NCBI GenBank assembly: GCA_947624065.1
Contig: CANQIO010000001.1
Coordinates: 71,659 to 117,590 of the forward strand
Source of the DNA: an uncultured Oscillospiraceae bacterium
GTDB taxonomy: Bacteria > Bacillota > Clostridia > Oscillospirales > Oscillospiraceae
Direction of reading: 5' to 3'
DNA length: 45,932 nt
Shown here in pieces: positions 23,219 through 31,770 of this stretch (its first letter is position 1; every line of letters starts with the position of its first letter). The notes beneath the pieces are model-generated. The model saw only the letters and a program-made list of their open reading frames with translations, ran no database searches and had not been told where the DNA came from. A program made the translations under genes and the position numbers.

Positions 23219-24706
23219 TCACTCCTCCACGCCCCGCAGCGACGGGTTGAACGCGTCGCGCAGACCGTTGCCGAAAATGTTGAAGCAGATGAGAAGGATC
23301 GAGATGAACACCGCCGGGAAGAAAACGCAGTGGGGATAGGTGGACAGGGCCGCCTGGCCGTTGTTGAGCATGGTGCCCACGCTGGTCACGGTGCTGGACT
23401 GGAGGTTCACGATGCCCAGATAGGTCATGTTGGCCTCGGTGAAGATGACGCCGGGGATGCTCAGCACGGAGGTGGTGACGATGAAGCCCGCGGCGTTGGG
23501 CAGGATGTGGCGGAAGATGATCCGCCGGTCCTTGGCGCCCAGGGTCCGGGCCGCCAGCACGTATTCCTGGCCCTTGAAGCGGTAGAACTGGGCGCGGACC
23601 GTGGACGACTCCCCGATCCAGTCGAAGAAGATGAACGCGAAGAACAGCGTCACGATCACGCCCACCTTTTTCGCCAGATAGATCTGGAACAGGCTCATGA
23701 ACACCACCGTGGGCACCTCCCACAGGATGTCCTTGATCCGCTCGAAGATCAGATCGAACCAGCCGCCGTAATAGCCCTCCAGCGCGCCCACCACGATGCC
23801 GATGCCCAGGGAGATGGAGGACACCAGCACGCTCAGCACCAGGCTCAGCCGGGCGCCCAGCGCCAGCCGGGCAAAGATGTCGTAGCCATAGGAGTCCGCG
23901 CCGAACAGGAACGACGCCTCGTGGCCGTGCTGATACTTATACCACTCGGAATACAGCACCCGGCACTGGACCTGGGCGCCGTTCATCTTAGAGATGGTAT
24001 ACAGCGCTTCGCCGTTCTCGTCCCGCAAGAAGATGTCCTGGAGCTGGCCGTTCTCGTCCCGCTGGGCCACGCCCTTGGCGTTGGTCAGATACCAGCCGTT
24101 GGCGTTGCCCTTGTTGACCTGGTATTTCACCTGGCTGTCGTCGATGACGGGATAGAACAGCTGCACGCCCTGCTCCTGCTCATAGGCGCGGGCCGCCTCA
24201 TACTCCTTGCTGGTGAGCAGCACCGTGGCGTAGCCCACCTTGGCGTAGGAGTCGATGGTGAGGTCATAAAGCGTGTTCTTCCGCCCGGCGTCCACCACCT
24301 GCTCATAGGGCTCGGACGCCTCCACGATTGCCCCGGGGATGGCACTGTAATAGTCATAGGTCTGCTGGTTGGCGGTGACGCTGGAGCAGCCGTCCCAGAA
24401 CCCCAGGCCCAGCCTGACGCACAGCCCGTTCCTGGGAAGGGCATAGCTGTAGTAGTTGTCATATTGGGTCCCGCCATAGGGGGACACGATGGGGCCCACC
24501 GCGGCATAGATGGCCAGGATCAGGATCACAAAGGCGCACACCACGCTGCCCCGGTTGCGGGCAAAGCGGCTCATGGCGTCCCGGAAATAGCCCACGGGCT
24601 TGGTGTCCAGCTTCTTGTCGTGGACGCTCCCCTCCCGCCGGACCACGGCAAAGCACGACTCGTCCATGTCCATATAGGGGGCAAACTGTTCCGGTTTATA
24701 GCTCAT
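23219..24706 (-). CDS. oppC: oligopeptide ABC transporter permease OppC-type, with large outer domain
   Basis: The 495-residue permease has the OppC N-terminal segment, a first membrane helix at about 55-75, and then about 185 extra residues (78-262) rich in Tyr, Asp, Asn and Gln. Family topology would place these outside the membrane. The usual core follows: FGADSYGYDIFARLALGARLSL (268-289), several membrane helices and the EAA loop EYVLAARTLGAKDRRIIFRH (381-400), which contacts the ATPases. Typical OppC is about 300 residues. The start at 24706 has GGAGGAGG 8 bases upstream and overlaps the oppB stop by 11 bases; an in-frame upstream start at 24796 would lie deep in oppB. Confidence 0.93.
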   Translation of the reverse strand: MSYKPEQFAPYMDMDESCFAVVRREGSVHDKKLDTKPVGYFRDAMSRFARNRGSVVCAFVILILAIYAAVGPIVSPYGGTQYDNYYSYALPRNGLCVRLGLGFWDGCSSVTANQQTYDYYSAIPGAIVEASEPYEQVVDAGRKNTLYDLTIDSYAKVGYATVLLTSKEYEAARAYEQEQGVQLFYPVIDDSQVKYQVNKGNANGWYLTNAKGVAQRDENGQLQDIFLRDENGEALYTISKMNGAQVQCRVLYSEWYKYQHGHEASFLFGADSYGYDIFARLALGARLSLVLSVLVSSISLGIGIVVGALEGYYGGWFDLIFERIKDILWEVPTVVFMSLFQIYLAKKVGVIVTLFFAFIFFDWIGESSTVRAQFYRFKGQEYVLAARTLGAKDRRIIFRHILPNAAGFIVTTSVLSIPGVIFTEANMTYLGIVNLQSSTVTSVGTMLNNGQAALSTYPHCVFFPAVFISILLICFNIFGNGLRDAFNPSLRGVEE

Positions 24707-25664
24707 TGGTCTTGCCTCCTCCCATACGGATGCGGGGGTCAATGAAGCCGTAGCTGAGGTCGAACAGCAGTCCCGCCACCAGGCCCACGGCCACATAGAA
24801 CATGCTGATGGTCATGAACACGGCGTAGTCCCGGCTGGTGATGGACAAAAGATACGTCTTGCCGATGCCGGGGATGGCGAAGATCTGCTCGATGATCATG
24901 GAGCCGGAGATGACATAGATCACGTCCGCCATGAACGACGGCAGCAGCGGCACCATGGAGTTGCGCAGGGCGTGGCGCACCGTGGCCTGCCGGTAGGTCA
25001 AGCCCTTGGTCCGGGCCATGAGCATATAGTCCGTGGTCAGCGTCTCGGTCAGCTCCGCCCGCACCAGGCGCATGTCGCCGGCGATGGTGCCGAAGCTCAG
25101 CGCCATGATGGGCATGATCGCGCTGCGCAGCATGGACCAGGAGAAAAAGTCGTTGCCGGTGTTGAGCACCAGCGGGAACAGGTTCAGCTTGAAGCCCACG
25201 AAGTATTGCAGCAAAAACGCGTACACGAACGCCGGCACGGAGATGAAGAACATGATGAACACGTTGATCGCCTGGTCCTGCCACTTGTTCTTGAAGATGG
25301 CCGCCAGGATGCCGAAGATCAGCCCCAGCGGCGTGGAGATCACGATGGACACCACGTTCACGTACACCGTATAGGGCAGCTTCTCCGCCAGATACTCCGT
25401 CACGTCCTGCAAAAAGGTGCCGATGGTGGTGCAGAAGCCCCAGTCCCACTCGGTGAACACCTTTTTCAGGAAGATGCCGTATTGGACCATGATGGGCTCG
25501 TCGTAGCCCCAGGCCTTGCGCATATCCCGCACGGCCTGGTCAAAGCCGCCCTGGACCGCGTGGATCTGGTTGGGCAGCAGCCGGATGAGCACGAACAGCA
25601 TGGTCATGATGATAAAGCCGCTGATGACCATCATCACGCAGCGCTTGAGGATGTATTTTCCCAT
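24696..25664 (-). CDS. oppB: oligopeptide ABC transporter permease OppB-type
   Basis: The 322-residue permease is of normal length. It begins MGKYILKRCVMM with the first membrane helix at about 10-30. The outer loop contains GYDEPIMVQYGIFLKKV, and the EAA loop is DYMLMARTKGLTYRQATVRHALRN before MVPLLPSF. It ends with DLSYGFIDPRIR, typical of the family. Unlike the other four components it has no large insertion. A GAAGGGAAGAGAG stretch precedes the ATG. It is separated from oppA by 110 bases containing a strong hairpin. Confidence 0.95.
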   Translation of the reverse strand: MGKYILKRCVMMVISGFIIMTMLFVLIRLLPNQIHAVQGGFDQAVRDMRKAWGYDEPIMVQYGIFLKKVFTEWDWGFCTTIGTFLQDVTEYLAEKLPYTVYVNVVSIVISTPLGLIFGILAAIFKNKWQDQAINVFIMFFISVPAFVYAFLLQYFVGFKLNLFPLVLNTGNDFFSWSMLRSAIMPIMALSFGTIAGDMRLVRAELTETLTTDYMLMARTKGLTYRQATVRHALRNSMVPLLPSFMADVIYVISGSMIIEQIFAIPGIGKTYLLSITSRDYAVFMTISMFYVAVGLVAGLLFDLSYGFIDPRIRMGGGKTNEL

Positions 25665-25720
25665 GGGTCGCTCTCTTCCCTTCTTTCCGTATCCCGCTCA
25701 GCGGGGGAATATTTTGACAC

Positions 25721-25754
25721 GGCAGGCGGCGGCAGTTGCCTGCCTCCGCCTGCC
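25721..25754 (-). other. intercistronic hairpin between oppA and oppB
   Basis: GGCAGGCGG (25721-25729) pairs with CCGCCTGCC (25746-25754), and inside it GGCAG (25731-25735) pairs with CTGCC (25740-25744) around TTGC. No U-tract follows on the minus strand, so it is more likely an mRNA-stabilising or partial-attenuation element that keeps oppA mRNA in excess over the permease genes, as is common for binding-protein genes. Confidence 0.6.
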
Positions 25755-25774
25755 GGTCCGATGCGGGATTGGGA

Positions 25775-28105
25775 TCAATAGGTCAGATTGTTGTTCTGGG
25801 AGGCGCAGTAATCGGCCCACTCGGCGTCATCCATGGTGAAGGTCATATAGGCCGTGCCGCCGAAGCCCACCAGGGAGTTGATGTACTCTTCGGAGCCCAG
25901 GACCACGCGCTGGGAATACATGGCGGCGGAGGCATCGTAGAACAGCACCACCTGGCCGTACCACTCCAGCACGCCCTTCTCGATGCCAGCCAGGATCTGG
26001 TTGCGGGTATCCAGGTCCGCCACGGCGTACTCGCCCATGCACAGCTCCACGTACCAGTCGTAGGCGCTCATGGTGATGTCCTCGCCGTTCACGTTGATGG
26101 TGATCTGATGGGTGGTCCCGTCATAGCCGTAGACCAGGTTGTAGGCGGGATCGGTGTAGCACTGCATCATAGAGTAGGGGTCCATGTCCGCGCCGCCCCA
26201 GCTGGTGCAGGCCATGTCGGCCAGGCCGTTCTCGCAGCTGGTGTACACATCCTCAACCACCACCAGGTTCACGGTCACCTTGCCCTCCAGGGAGGTGCCC
26301 ACGGTGGCGTCATTGATGGCGGCCTGGATGAAGTTGGTCCAGTCCTGATAGAGCTTGGTGTCCTCCCAGCAGTGGAAGTCCAGCTCCACCGTCTGGTCCT
26401 CGCTCAGGATGCCCTGCTCGATGGCCTCGTCATAGGCGGCCTGGAACAGCTCCGCCGCGGCCTCCTTGTCATAACCGGTGATCTGGCTCTCGTCCTCCAC
26501 GCCGTACAGCTCGCACAGCGCCTGCTTGGCATACTCGCTGTCGCGGTAGAGCTCGCCGGTGTCGGGGTCGCAGATGTAGCAGTAGTTCAGCAGGCCGTAG
26601 CCCGGCTCGGACACGGCCATGATCTGGGCGAAGCCCACCCGGTCCATGGACAGGGAGATGGCGTGCCGGAAGTCCTGCAGCTGCAGGATGGAGTGGTTGA
26701 CAGTGTCGGTGTCCTCGGTGGCGAGCATCTCCGGATCGGTGTTGAAGCTCAGCACCCAGGTATAGTCCAGAGGCGCGTAGTAGGTGTATTCGCTGCTGCC
26801 GTAGGTCTCCATGTCCTCGTTGCGCAGGCCCACATAGTCGCTGTTGCCCTGCAGGAACAGGTTCAGACGGGTGGCCGGGTCGTCCACGAACTCAATGTCG
26901 ATGCCCGTGGTCTGATAGAGGCCCTCGAACCGGGGATCGCTGTAGCCGAACCAGTTCTCGTTGCGCTCAAGCACGATGTGCTTGTCGGCCTGATACACGG
27001 TCAGCTTGTAGGGGCCGCAGGAGATCCACTTGTCCACGCTGGTGCCGTAGGTGCTCTTGACGATATCGCCGGTGTCCTCCTTCAGCGCCTCGTACATGGG
27101 CTCATAGATAGGAGTGATGCCCAGGCTGTAGCAGGCGTAGAACTCGGTGGTGGGGTTGGCCAGGATCAGGGTGATGGAGTAGTCGTCGTTCTTCACGATG
27201 CCCACCTGGTCGAAGTCGATGGCCTCCACATCCTCCAGAGTGAAGCAGAACTCGATCCAGTTCTCGGGCACGTCGCCGCCCACCTGGCACAGATCCACCA
27301 GGTCGTTATACAGCGCCTCGTCCACCAGGATGTCCACGCCGTGTTCATACTTCTCCATGAAGTCGGTGCCGTCGGACAGGATGAAGTAGTCGGCATAGCC
27401 GTCGGCCACGGCCTGCTCCATGCTCTCGCCCCACCAGTAGCAGGACTCGGCGGTGTTGATGTAGACCTCGCCGGCCTCCTCGAAGGAGACGTAGCCCACG
27501 GTCTCGTTGGCGTCCATGTGCATCAGGCCGCCGCCGTTATAGTACTGCTTGGCGTTGGCCAGGCCCGCGGTGCCCTCATAGAACTGGGAGGCGCGGTAGT
27601 TCTTCATCTCGGGGTTCAGGAACTGCTGGACGGAGTAGAGGTAAGTATCCGCGTTGATGGGCTCACCGTTCTCCCAGCACATATCCGGGTTCAGATCGAT
27701 CTTCCAGGCGTATCCCTCGGTGGCGTCGGCGGGCACGCCGTAGGTCTCGTTGCCGGCATAATCCGCGGTCACGTCCACGGGCATCGCGGAGGCGGCCACC
27801 GGCCAGATGTCGTAGCCGTCCTTGGTCTCGTTCATCATGAACTCATAGAAGGCGGAGCTGGTATAGCCCTGGATGTCCGCCTCGGTGGAGTTCTCCCAGT
27901 CGGTGGGCGACCAGGTGTTGATGCCGCCGGTGGACCACTTCTCATGGAAGGTGTAGGTGGGCTCCGCAGGCTCAGGCGTGGGTTCTGCCGTTGCCTCGGG
28001 CGTGGGCGTGGGCTCGGGTTCCTTGGACTGACCGCAGCCAGCCAGCAGGCCCAGCATCATGGCTGCCGCCAGCAGCAGAGCCAAAAGCTTCTTTCCGTTC
28101 ATCAT
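25775..28105 (-). CDS. oppA: oligopeptide-binding lipoprotein OppA-type (SBP family 5), enlarged
   Basis: The 776-residue extracellular solute-binding protein captures peptides for the transporter. A lipoprotein signal peptide ends in LLAGCGQ, so the mature protein is anchored through the Cys. A Thr/Pro/Glu linker (PTPTPEATAEPTPEP) follows, similar in style to the linker of the dockerin protein. The family 5 binding domain occupies the rest, with segments such as LSMDRVGFAQIM and FQAAYDEAIEQG. Typical OppA proteins are about 540 residues, so this one is roughly 200 longer. Two ATGs are adjacent (28105 and 28102), with AGGAGG 5 or 8 bases upstream; the second is equally likely. A promoter and a highly structured leader lie upstream. 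Confidence 0.94.
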   Translation of the reverse strand: MMNGKKLLALLLAAAMMLGLLAGCGQSKEPEPTPTPEATAEPTPEPAEPTYTFHEKWSTGGINTWSPTDWENSTEADIQGYTSSAFYEFMMNETKDGYDIWPVAASAMPVDVTADYAGNETYGVPADATEGYAWKIDLNPDMCWENGEPINADTYLYSVQQFLNPEMKNYRASQFYEGTAGLANAKQYYNGGGLMHMDANETVGYVSFEEAGEVYINTAESCYWWGESMEQAVADGYADYFILSDGTDFMEKYEHGVDILVDEALYNDLVDLCQVGGDVPENWIEFCFTLEDVEAIDFDQVGIVKNDDYSITLILANPTTEFYACYSLGITPIYEPMYEALKEDTGDIVKSTYGTSVDKWISCGPYKLTVYQADKHIVLERNENWFGYSDPRFEGLYQTTGIDIEFVDDPATRLNLFLQGNSDYVGLRNEDMETYGSSEYTYYAPLDYTWVLSFNTDPEMLATEDTDTVNHSILQLQDFRHAISLSMDRVGFAQIMAVSEPGYGLLNYCYICDPDTGELYRDSEYAKQALCELYGVEDESQITGYDKEAAAELFQAAYDEAIEQGILSEDQTVELDFHCWEDTKLYQDWTNFIQAAINDATVGTSLEGKVTVNLVVVEDVYTSCENGLADMACTSWGGADMDPYSMMQCYTDPAYNLVYGYDGTTHQITINVNGEDITMSAYDWYVELCMGEYAVADLDTRNQILAGIEKGVLEWYGQVVLFYDASAAMYSQRVVLGSEEYINSLVGFGGTAYMTFTMDDAEWADYCASQNNNLTY

Positions 28106-28140
28106 TCATTCCTCCTAGTTTATCTGCGCGACGCGCTGCG

Positions 28141-28250
28141 CCGTAAGATTACGTGCCTTTGCCGTTTGGAAAAGCCCATCGCTTGTATCCCGATACAAGC
28201 GCAAATGGGGCGCCCCATTTGCGGTTTCGCATTTTTATGTAGTAAAATGC
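28141..28250 (-). promoter_or_regulatory. structured oppA leader with tandem inverted repeats
   Basis: Between the promoter and oppA are several inverted repeats in a row: GCATTTTACT / AAAAATGC (28250-28229); a perfect 24-base palindrome with half-site CGCAAATGGGGC (28200-28223); GCTTGTATC-CC-GATACAAGC (28181-28200), sharing its edge with the palindrome; and CGTAA-GA-TTACG (28142-28153). No U-tract follows any of them. I do not recognise a known riboswitch class. They could form a regulatory RNA, RNA stabilisers, or operator sites. Confidence 0.65.
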
Positions 28251-28270
28251 TAGCGTCGTAAATTTCGTCA

Positions 28271-28299
28271 AATATACCACGAAACTCGCTCGCACGCAA
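28271..28299 (-). promoter_or_regulatory. sigma-A promoter of the opp operon
   Basis: TTGCGT (28299-28294) and TATATT (28276-28271) are 17 bases apart on the minus strand, giving a leader of about 155 bases before oppA. Confidence 0.7.
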
Positions 28300-28381
28300 G
28301 CGTTCGCCGGAAAAATCTACATTTTACCCACGCCCGCCCCTCTGCCGGGCGTGTTCTTTGATAAAAATGGCAATGCGTTCC

Positions 28382-28409
28382 AAAAAGCGGGAGGCCGCCG
28401 GCCTCCCGC
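28382..28409 (-). terminator. intrinsic terminator of the pyrimidine operon
   Basis: A perfect 10-bp stem (GCGGGAGGCC, 28387-28396, with 28400-28409) with a 3-base loop is followed on the minus strand by TTTTT, 7 bases after the pyrB stop. Confidence 0.9.
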
Positions 28410-28415
28410 TTTGGA

Positions 28416-29510
28416 TCATGTCCCCATATCTTCCCTCTCCGCGGCCGTCTCACAGTACAGGCACCGGCAGACGCCGTCCTCCGTGCGGCGGAACGCCTGC
28501 GGCAGCTCCTGCTCCGTCTGGCAGATGCACCGCCTGTTGCGGCAGCGGTAGCCGCTCATCACCAGGTCCGGCTCCAGCCCGGCGGGAGCGGCGGGCGTTT
28601 TGGCCTCCTCCAGCAGCTTCAGAATGAGGGCCATGCGCATGTACTTGCCGTTCAGGGCCTGGCGGAAATAGGCCGCCCGCGGGTCGGCGTCCACCGCCAC
28701 GCTGATCTCGTTGACCCGGGGCAGCGGGTGCAGCACGGCCATGTTCTTTTTGGCCGCGGCCATCTTTTCCGGCGTGAGCACATAGCTGTCCTTCAGCCGC
28801 TCATACTGCTCCGGGTCGGCGAACCGCTCCCGCTGGATGCGGGTCATGTAGAGGATGTCCAATCCTGGGATGGCCCCGTCCAGATCGGCGGTCTCGAAGT
28901 AAGGGATGCCCTGCTTGCCCATGGACTGCAGCACATAGTCGGGCATGCGCAGCTCCTGCGGGGAGATGAGCACGAACTGGGTCCCCTCGTAGCGGCTCAT
29001 GGCCCCCACCAGGGAGTGGACCGTGCGGCCGTATTTGAGGTCGCCGCAAAGGCCGATGGTCAGATGGTCGAACCGGCCCATCTCCCGCCGGATGGTGAGC
29101 AGGTCCGCCAGGGTCTGGGTGGGATGGCAGTGGCCGCCGTCGCCGGCGTTGATGACCGGCACGGCGGCGTTGCGCGCCGCCACATACGCCGCCCCGTCCC
29201 GGGGATGGCGCATGGCGATGATGTCGGCGTAGCAGCTGACGATCCTGGCCGTGTCCGCCACGCTCTCGCCCTTGGCGGCGGAGGAGCTGGCCGCCTCGGA
29301 AAAGCCCAGCACATGGCCGCCCAGCTCGTACATGGCCGCCTCGAAGCTGAGCCGGGTCCGGGTGGAGGGCTCGAAAAAGAGGGTCGCCAGCTTTTTCCCC
29401 TCGCAGGCGTGGGCATACTTCTCCGGGTGGGCGATGATGTCCAGGGCCGTGTCCGTCAGCGCGTCCAGTTCCTGCACGCTCAGGTCCAGGATGTCGATGA
29501 GGCTCCTCAT
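28416..29510 (-). CDS. pyrB: aspartate carbamoyltransferase fused to a PyrI-like zinc domain
   Basis: The 364-residue protein makes carbamoyl aspartate from carbamoyl phosphate and aspartate. The catalytic part (1-305) has [13 protein letters not shown] (45-57, carbamoyl phosphate site) and [13 protein letters not shown]. After a short Ala/Pro linker, the last 45 residues hold Cys323-x4-Cys328-x21-Cys350-x2-Cys353 with a CRNRRCIC start and CLYCE end. This closely follows the zinc-binding domain of the regulatory chain PyrI (Cys-x4-Cys ... Cys-x2-Cys). The nucleotide-binding allosteric domain of PyrI is absent, and no pyrI lies nearby. In the Escherichia coli enzyme the zinc domain is what contacts the catalytic chain. 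The start overlaps the pyrE stop as ATGA. Confidence 0.93.
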   Translation of the reverse strand: MRSLIDILDLSVQELDALTDTALDIIAHPEKYAHACEGKKLATLFFEPSTRTRLSFEAAMYELGGHVLGFSEAASSSAAKGESVADTARIVSCYADIIAMRHPRDGAAYVAARNAAVPVINAGDGGHCHPTQTLADLLTIRREMGRFDHLTIGLCGDLKYGRTVHSLVGAMSRYEGTQFVLISPQELRMPDYVLQSMGKQGIPYFETADLDGAIPGLDILYMTRIQRERFADPEQYERLKDSYVLTPEKMAAAKKNMAVLHPLPRVNEISVAVDADPRAAYFRQALNGKYMRMALILKLLEEAKTPAAPAGLEPDLVMSGYRCRNRRCICQTEQELPQAFRRTEDGVCRCLYCETAAEREDMGT

Positions 29511-30151
29511 GCCTTGGCCTCCATCCAGCTCTCGTCGGACGGGTCGTTCCGGAAAGCAATCAGCCGCGCCACGTCGGCGGGCTTGATATACCCCCCCTCC
29601 GCCGCCACACGGGCGATCTCGTCAAAATCCGTCAGGGAGACGTTCTTCACATTGGCCGCCGCCAGCCGCTCCAGGCCCTTTTTCATGCCGTAGGTGAAGA
29701 TGCTCACGATGCCCAGCACGTCCGCGCCGGCCTCCCGGAGCACGTCCACCACCTCCAGCACGCTGCCGCCGGTGGAGATCAGGTCCTCCACCACGACCAC
29801 CTTCTGGCCCGGCTCCAGGGCCCCCTCGATCTGGTTTTTCCGGCCGTGGTCCTTGGCCCCGGAGCGCACGTAGCCCATGGGCAGGCCCATGATGTGGCCG
29901 GTGATGGCCGCGTGGGCGATACCGGCGGTGGACGTGCCCATCAGCACCTCCGCGTCGGGATAGTTCTCCCGCACCAGCCGGGCCAGGCCGTTCTCCACGT
30001 CCGTGCGCACCCCAGGCGCGGTCAGGGTCAGGCGGTTGTCGCAGTATACCGGGCTCTTGATGCCGCTGGCCCAGGTGAAGGGCTCCTCCGGGCGGAAGAA
30101 CACCGCCTTGATCGACAGCAGGTCCCTGGCAATGAGAGTTTTCAGTTCCAT
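29507..30151 (-). CDS. pyrE: orotate phosphoribosyltransferase
   Basis: PyrE couples orotate to PRPP, giving OMP. With the start at 30151 ([17 protein letters not shown]) it has 214 residues. AAGGAG lies 7 bases before this ATG, and a longer in-frame start at 30193 would overlap pyrF. The sequence has [26 protein letters not shown] and the PRPP motif [13 protein letters not shown]. The gene lies 10 bases after pyrF. Confidence 0.96.
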   Translation of the reverse strand: MELKTLIARDLLSIKAVFFRPEEPFTWASGIKSPVYCDNRLTLTAPGVRTDVENGLARLVRENYPDAEVLMGTSTAGIAHAAITGHIMGLPMGYVRSGAKDHGRKNQIEGALEPGQKVVVVEDLISTGGSVLEVVDVLREAGADVLGIVSIFTYGMKKGLERLAAANVKNVSLTDFDEIARVAAEGGYIKPADVARLIAFRNDPSDESWMEAKA

Positions 30152-30161
30152 ACGCAGCTCC

Positions 30162-30863
30162 TTAATCCACAAATTCCGCAATGCACCGCTCATAGGCCGC
30201 CACCGGGTCGGCGGCCGCCGTGATGGGCCGGCCCACCACGATATAGTCCGAGCCCGCTTTCTTCGCCTCGGCGGGGGTCATGACCCGCTTCTGGTCGCCC
30301 CTGTCCCCGTCGGCAAAGCGCACGCCCGGCGTGACGGTGAGAAAGCCCGCGCCGCAGCGCGCGTGGACCTTCCCCGCCTCCAGCGGCGAGCACACCACGC
30401 CGTCCAGCCCAGCGTTTTTGGCCGTCTCGGCGTAATGGAGCACCACCTGGTCTATGGGCTCATGGATGAGCAGGTCCCGCTCCATGCTCTGCTGGTCGGT
30501 GGAGGTGAGCTGGGTCACCGCGATGAGCAGCGGCCGGGTGCCGTCGGGGCGCGTGATGCCCTCCAGCGCCGCCTCCATCATGGCGGTGGTCCCCGCCGCG
30601 TGCAGGTTCACGATGTCCACGTCCAGGCCCGACAGCACCGCCATGGCCTTTTTCACCGTGTTGGGGATGTCGTGCAGCTTCAGGTCCAGGAAGATCCTGT
30701 GTCCCCGCGCCTTGATCTGGCGCACGATCTGGGGCCCCTCGGCGTAATAGAGCTCCATCCCGATCTTTACGAAGGGCTTTTTCTCCCCCGTAAACCGATC
30801 CAAAAAACCGTATACGGCCTCTGCGCTCGCAAAGTCGCAGGCCACGATCACATCCTTACCCAT
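30162..30863 (-). CDS. pyrF: orotidine 5'-phosphate decarboxylase
   Basis: The 233-residue TIM-barrel enzyme decarboxylates OMP to UMP, the last step. The catalytic array is complete: Asp10 and Lys33 near the N-terminus and Asp60-x-Lys62-x2-Asp65 in LDLKLHD. The phosphate-binding part near the C-terminus is YIVVGRPIT. It overlaps the pyrD stop by 8 bases (ATGGGTAA), with AGGAGG just upstream. Confidence 0.97.
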   Translation of the reverse strand: MGKDVIVACDFASAEAVYGFLDRFTGEKKPFVKIGMELYYAEGPQIVRQIKARGHRIFLDLKLHDIPNTVKKAMAVLSGLDVDIVNLHAAGTTAMMEAALEGITRPDGTRPLLIAVTQLTSTDQQSMERDLLIHEPIDQVVLHYAETAKNAGLDGVVCSPLEAGKVHARCGAGFLTVTPGVRFADGDRGDQKRVMTPAEAKKAGSDYIVVGRPITAAADPVAAYERCIAEFVD

Positions 30864-31770
30864 GGGCCCCTCCTATGATATCTCTCAGATTTTCGATGCC
30901 ATATCTCGCCATCGCCCCCGGCAGGGCGGCGATGATGTCCCGGCAGGCATAGGGATCGACGAGATTGGCCGCGCCCACCTCCACGGCCGTGGCGCCGGCC
31001 AGCATCATCTCGATCACGTCCTCCGCCGAGCTGACGCCGCCCATGCCCACGATGGGGACGGACACCGCCTCATAGACCTGGTAGACCATCCGCACCGCCA
31101 CCGGGAACACCGCCGGGCCGGACAGCCCGCCGGTGCCGTTGGCCAGCAGCGGCCGCTTCCTTTTCAGATCGATGCGCATGCCCAGCAGGGTGTTGATGAG
31201 GCTGATGCCGTCGGCCCCCGCGTCCTCGCAGGCGCGGGCGATGGACGCGATGTCCGTCACGTTGGGCGTCAGCTTCACGATCACCGGCTTATGGGTCACC
31301 GCCTTCACCGCCCGGACCACGCTGGCCGCGGCGGCCGGGTCCGTGCCGAAGCTCATGCCGCCCCCATGGACGTTGGGACAGCTGATGTTGACCTCCAGCC
31401 AGCCCACCTGGGGCTGCTCGTCCAGCCTGGCACAGGTGTAGGCGTAGTCCTCCAGGGAAAAGCCGCTGACGTTGGCCATCACCGGCTTGTGGAACACCTT
31501 CGCCAGCCTGGGCAGTTCCTCGGCGATGACCGCCTCCACGCCGGGATTCTGCAGGCCCACGGCGTTGAGCATGCCCGCGCCGCACTCGGCGATGCGCGGC
31601 TGGGGGTTGCCGAAGCGGGGCGCCCTGGTGGTGCCCTTGAAGGAGAAGGTCCCCAGGCAGTTGATGTCGTAGTATTCGGCGAATTCGCAGCCGTAGCCGA
31701 AGGTGCCGGAGGCGGGGATCACGGGGTTATCCAGCTCCACGCCGCACAGCGTCACGCTCAGCGCGTCCAT
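30856..31770 (-). CDS. pyrD: dihydroorotate dehydrogenase catalytic subunit, class 1B
   Basis: The 304-residue FMN enzyme oxidises dihydroorotate to orotate and passes electrons to PyrK and NAD. It has VIPASGTFGYG at the N-terminus, the active-site segment EVNISCPNV with the class 1 catalytic Cys, and the FMN/phosphate-binding IVGMGGVSSAEDVIEMM. The start at 31770 has GGGGGAG just upstream and overlaps the pyrK stop by 13 bases; in-frame ATGs further upstream lie inside pyrK. Confidence 0.96.
   Translation of the reverse strand: MDALSVTLCGVELDNPVIPASGTFGYGCEFAEYYDINCLGTFSFKGTTRAPRFGNPQPRIAECGAGMLNAVGLQNPGVEAVIAEELPRLAKVFHKPVMANVSGFSLEDYAYTCARLDEQPQVGWLEVNISCPNVHGGGMSFGTDPAAAASVVRAVKAVTHKPVIVKLTPNVTDIASIARACEDAGADGISLINTLLGMRIDLKRKRPLLANGTGGLSGPAVFPVAVRMVYQVYEAVSVPIVGMGGVSSAEDVIEMMLAGATAVEVGAANLVDPYACRDIIAALPGAMARYGIENLRDIIGGAHG

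Larger units (their letters stand above)
28106..28415. other. 310-base intergenic region between pyrB and oppA
   Basis: Reading on the minus strand it holds the pyr terminator (28382-28409), a second GC-rich hairpin (ACGCCCG with CGGGCGT, about 28330-28353), the opp promoter (28271-28299) and the structured oppA leader. I see no protein gene in it. Confidence 0.7.

Noticed and set aside
28141-28250. Known purine or other riboswitch in the oppA leader
   Set aside because: The stems are simple stacked inverted repeats and none of the conserved aptamer cores I know is present.
25736-28261. An 841-residue Val/His/Gly-rich open frame opposite oppA
   Set aside because: Antisense shadow of a GC-rich gene with strong codon bias; no ribosome binding site or domain.
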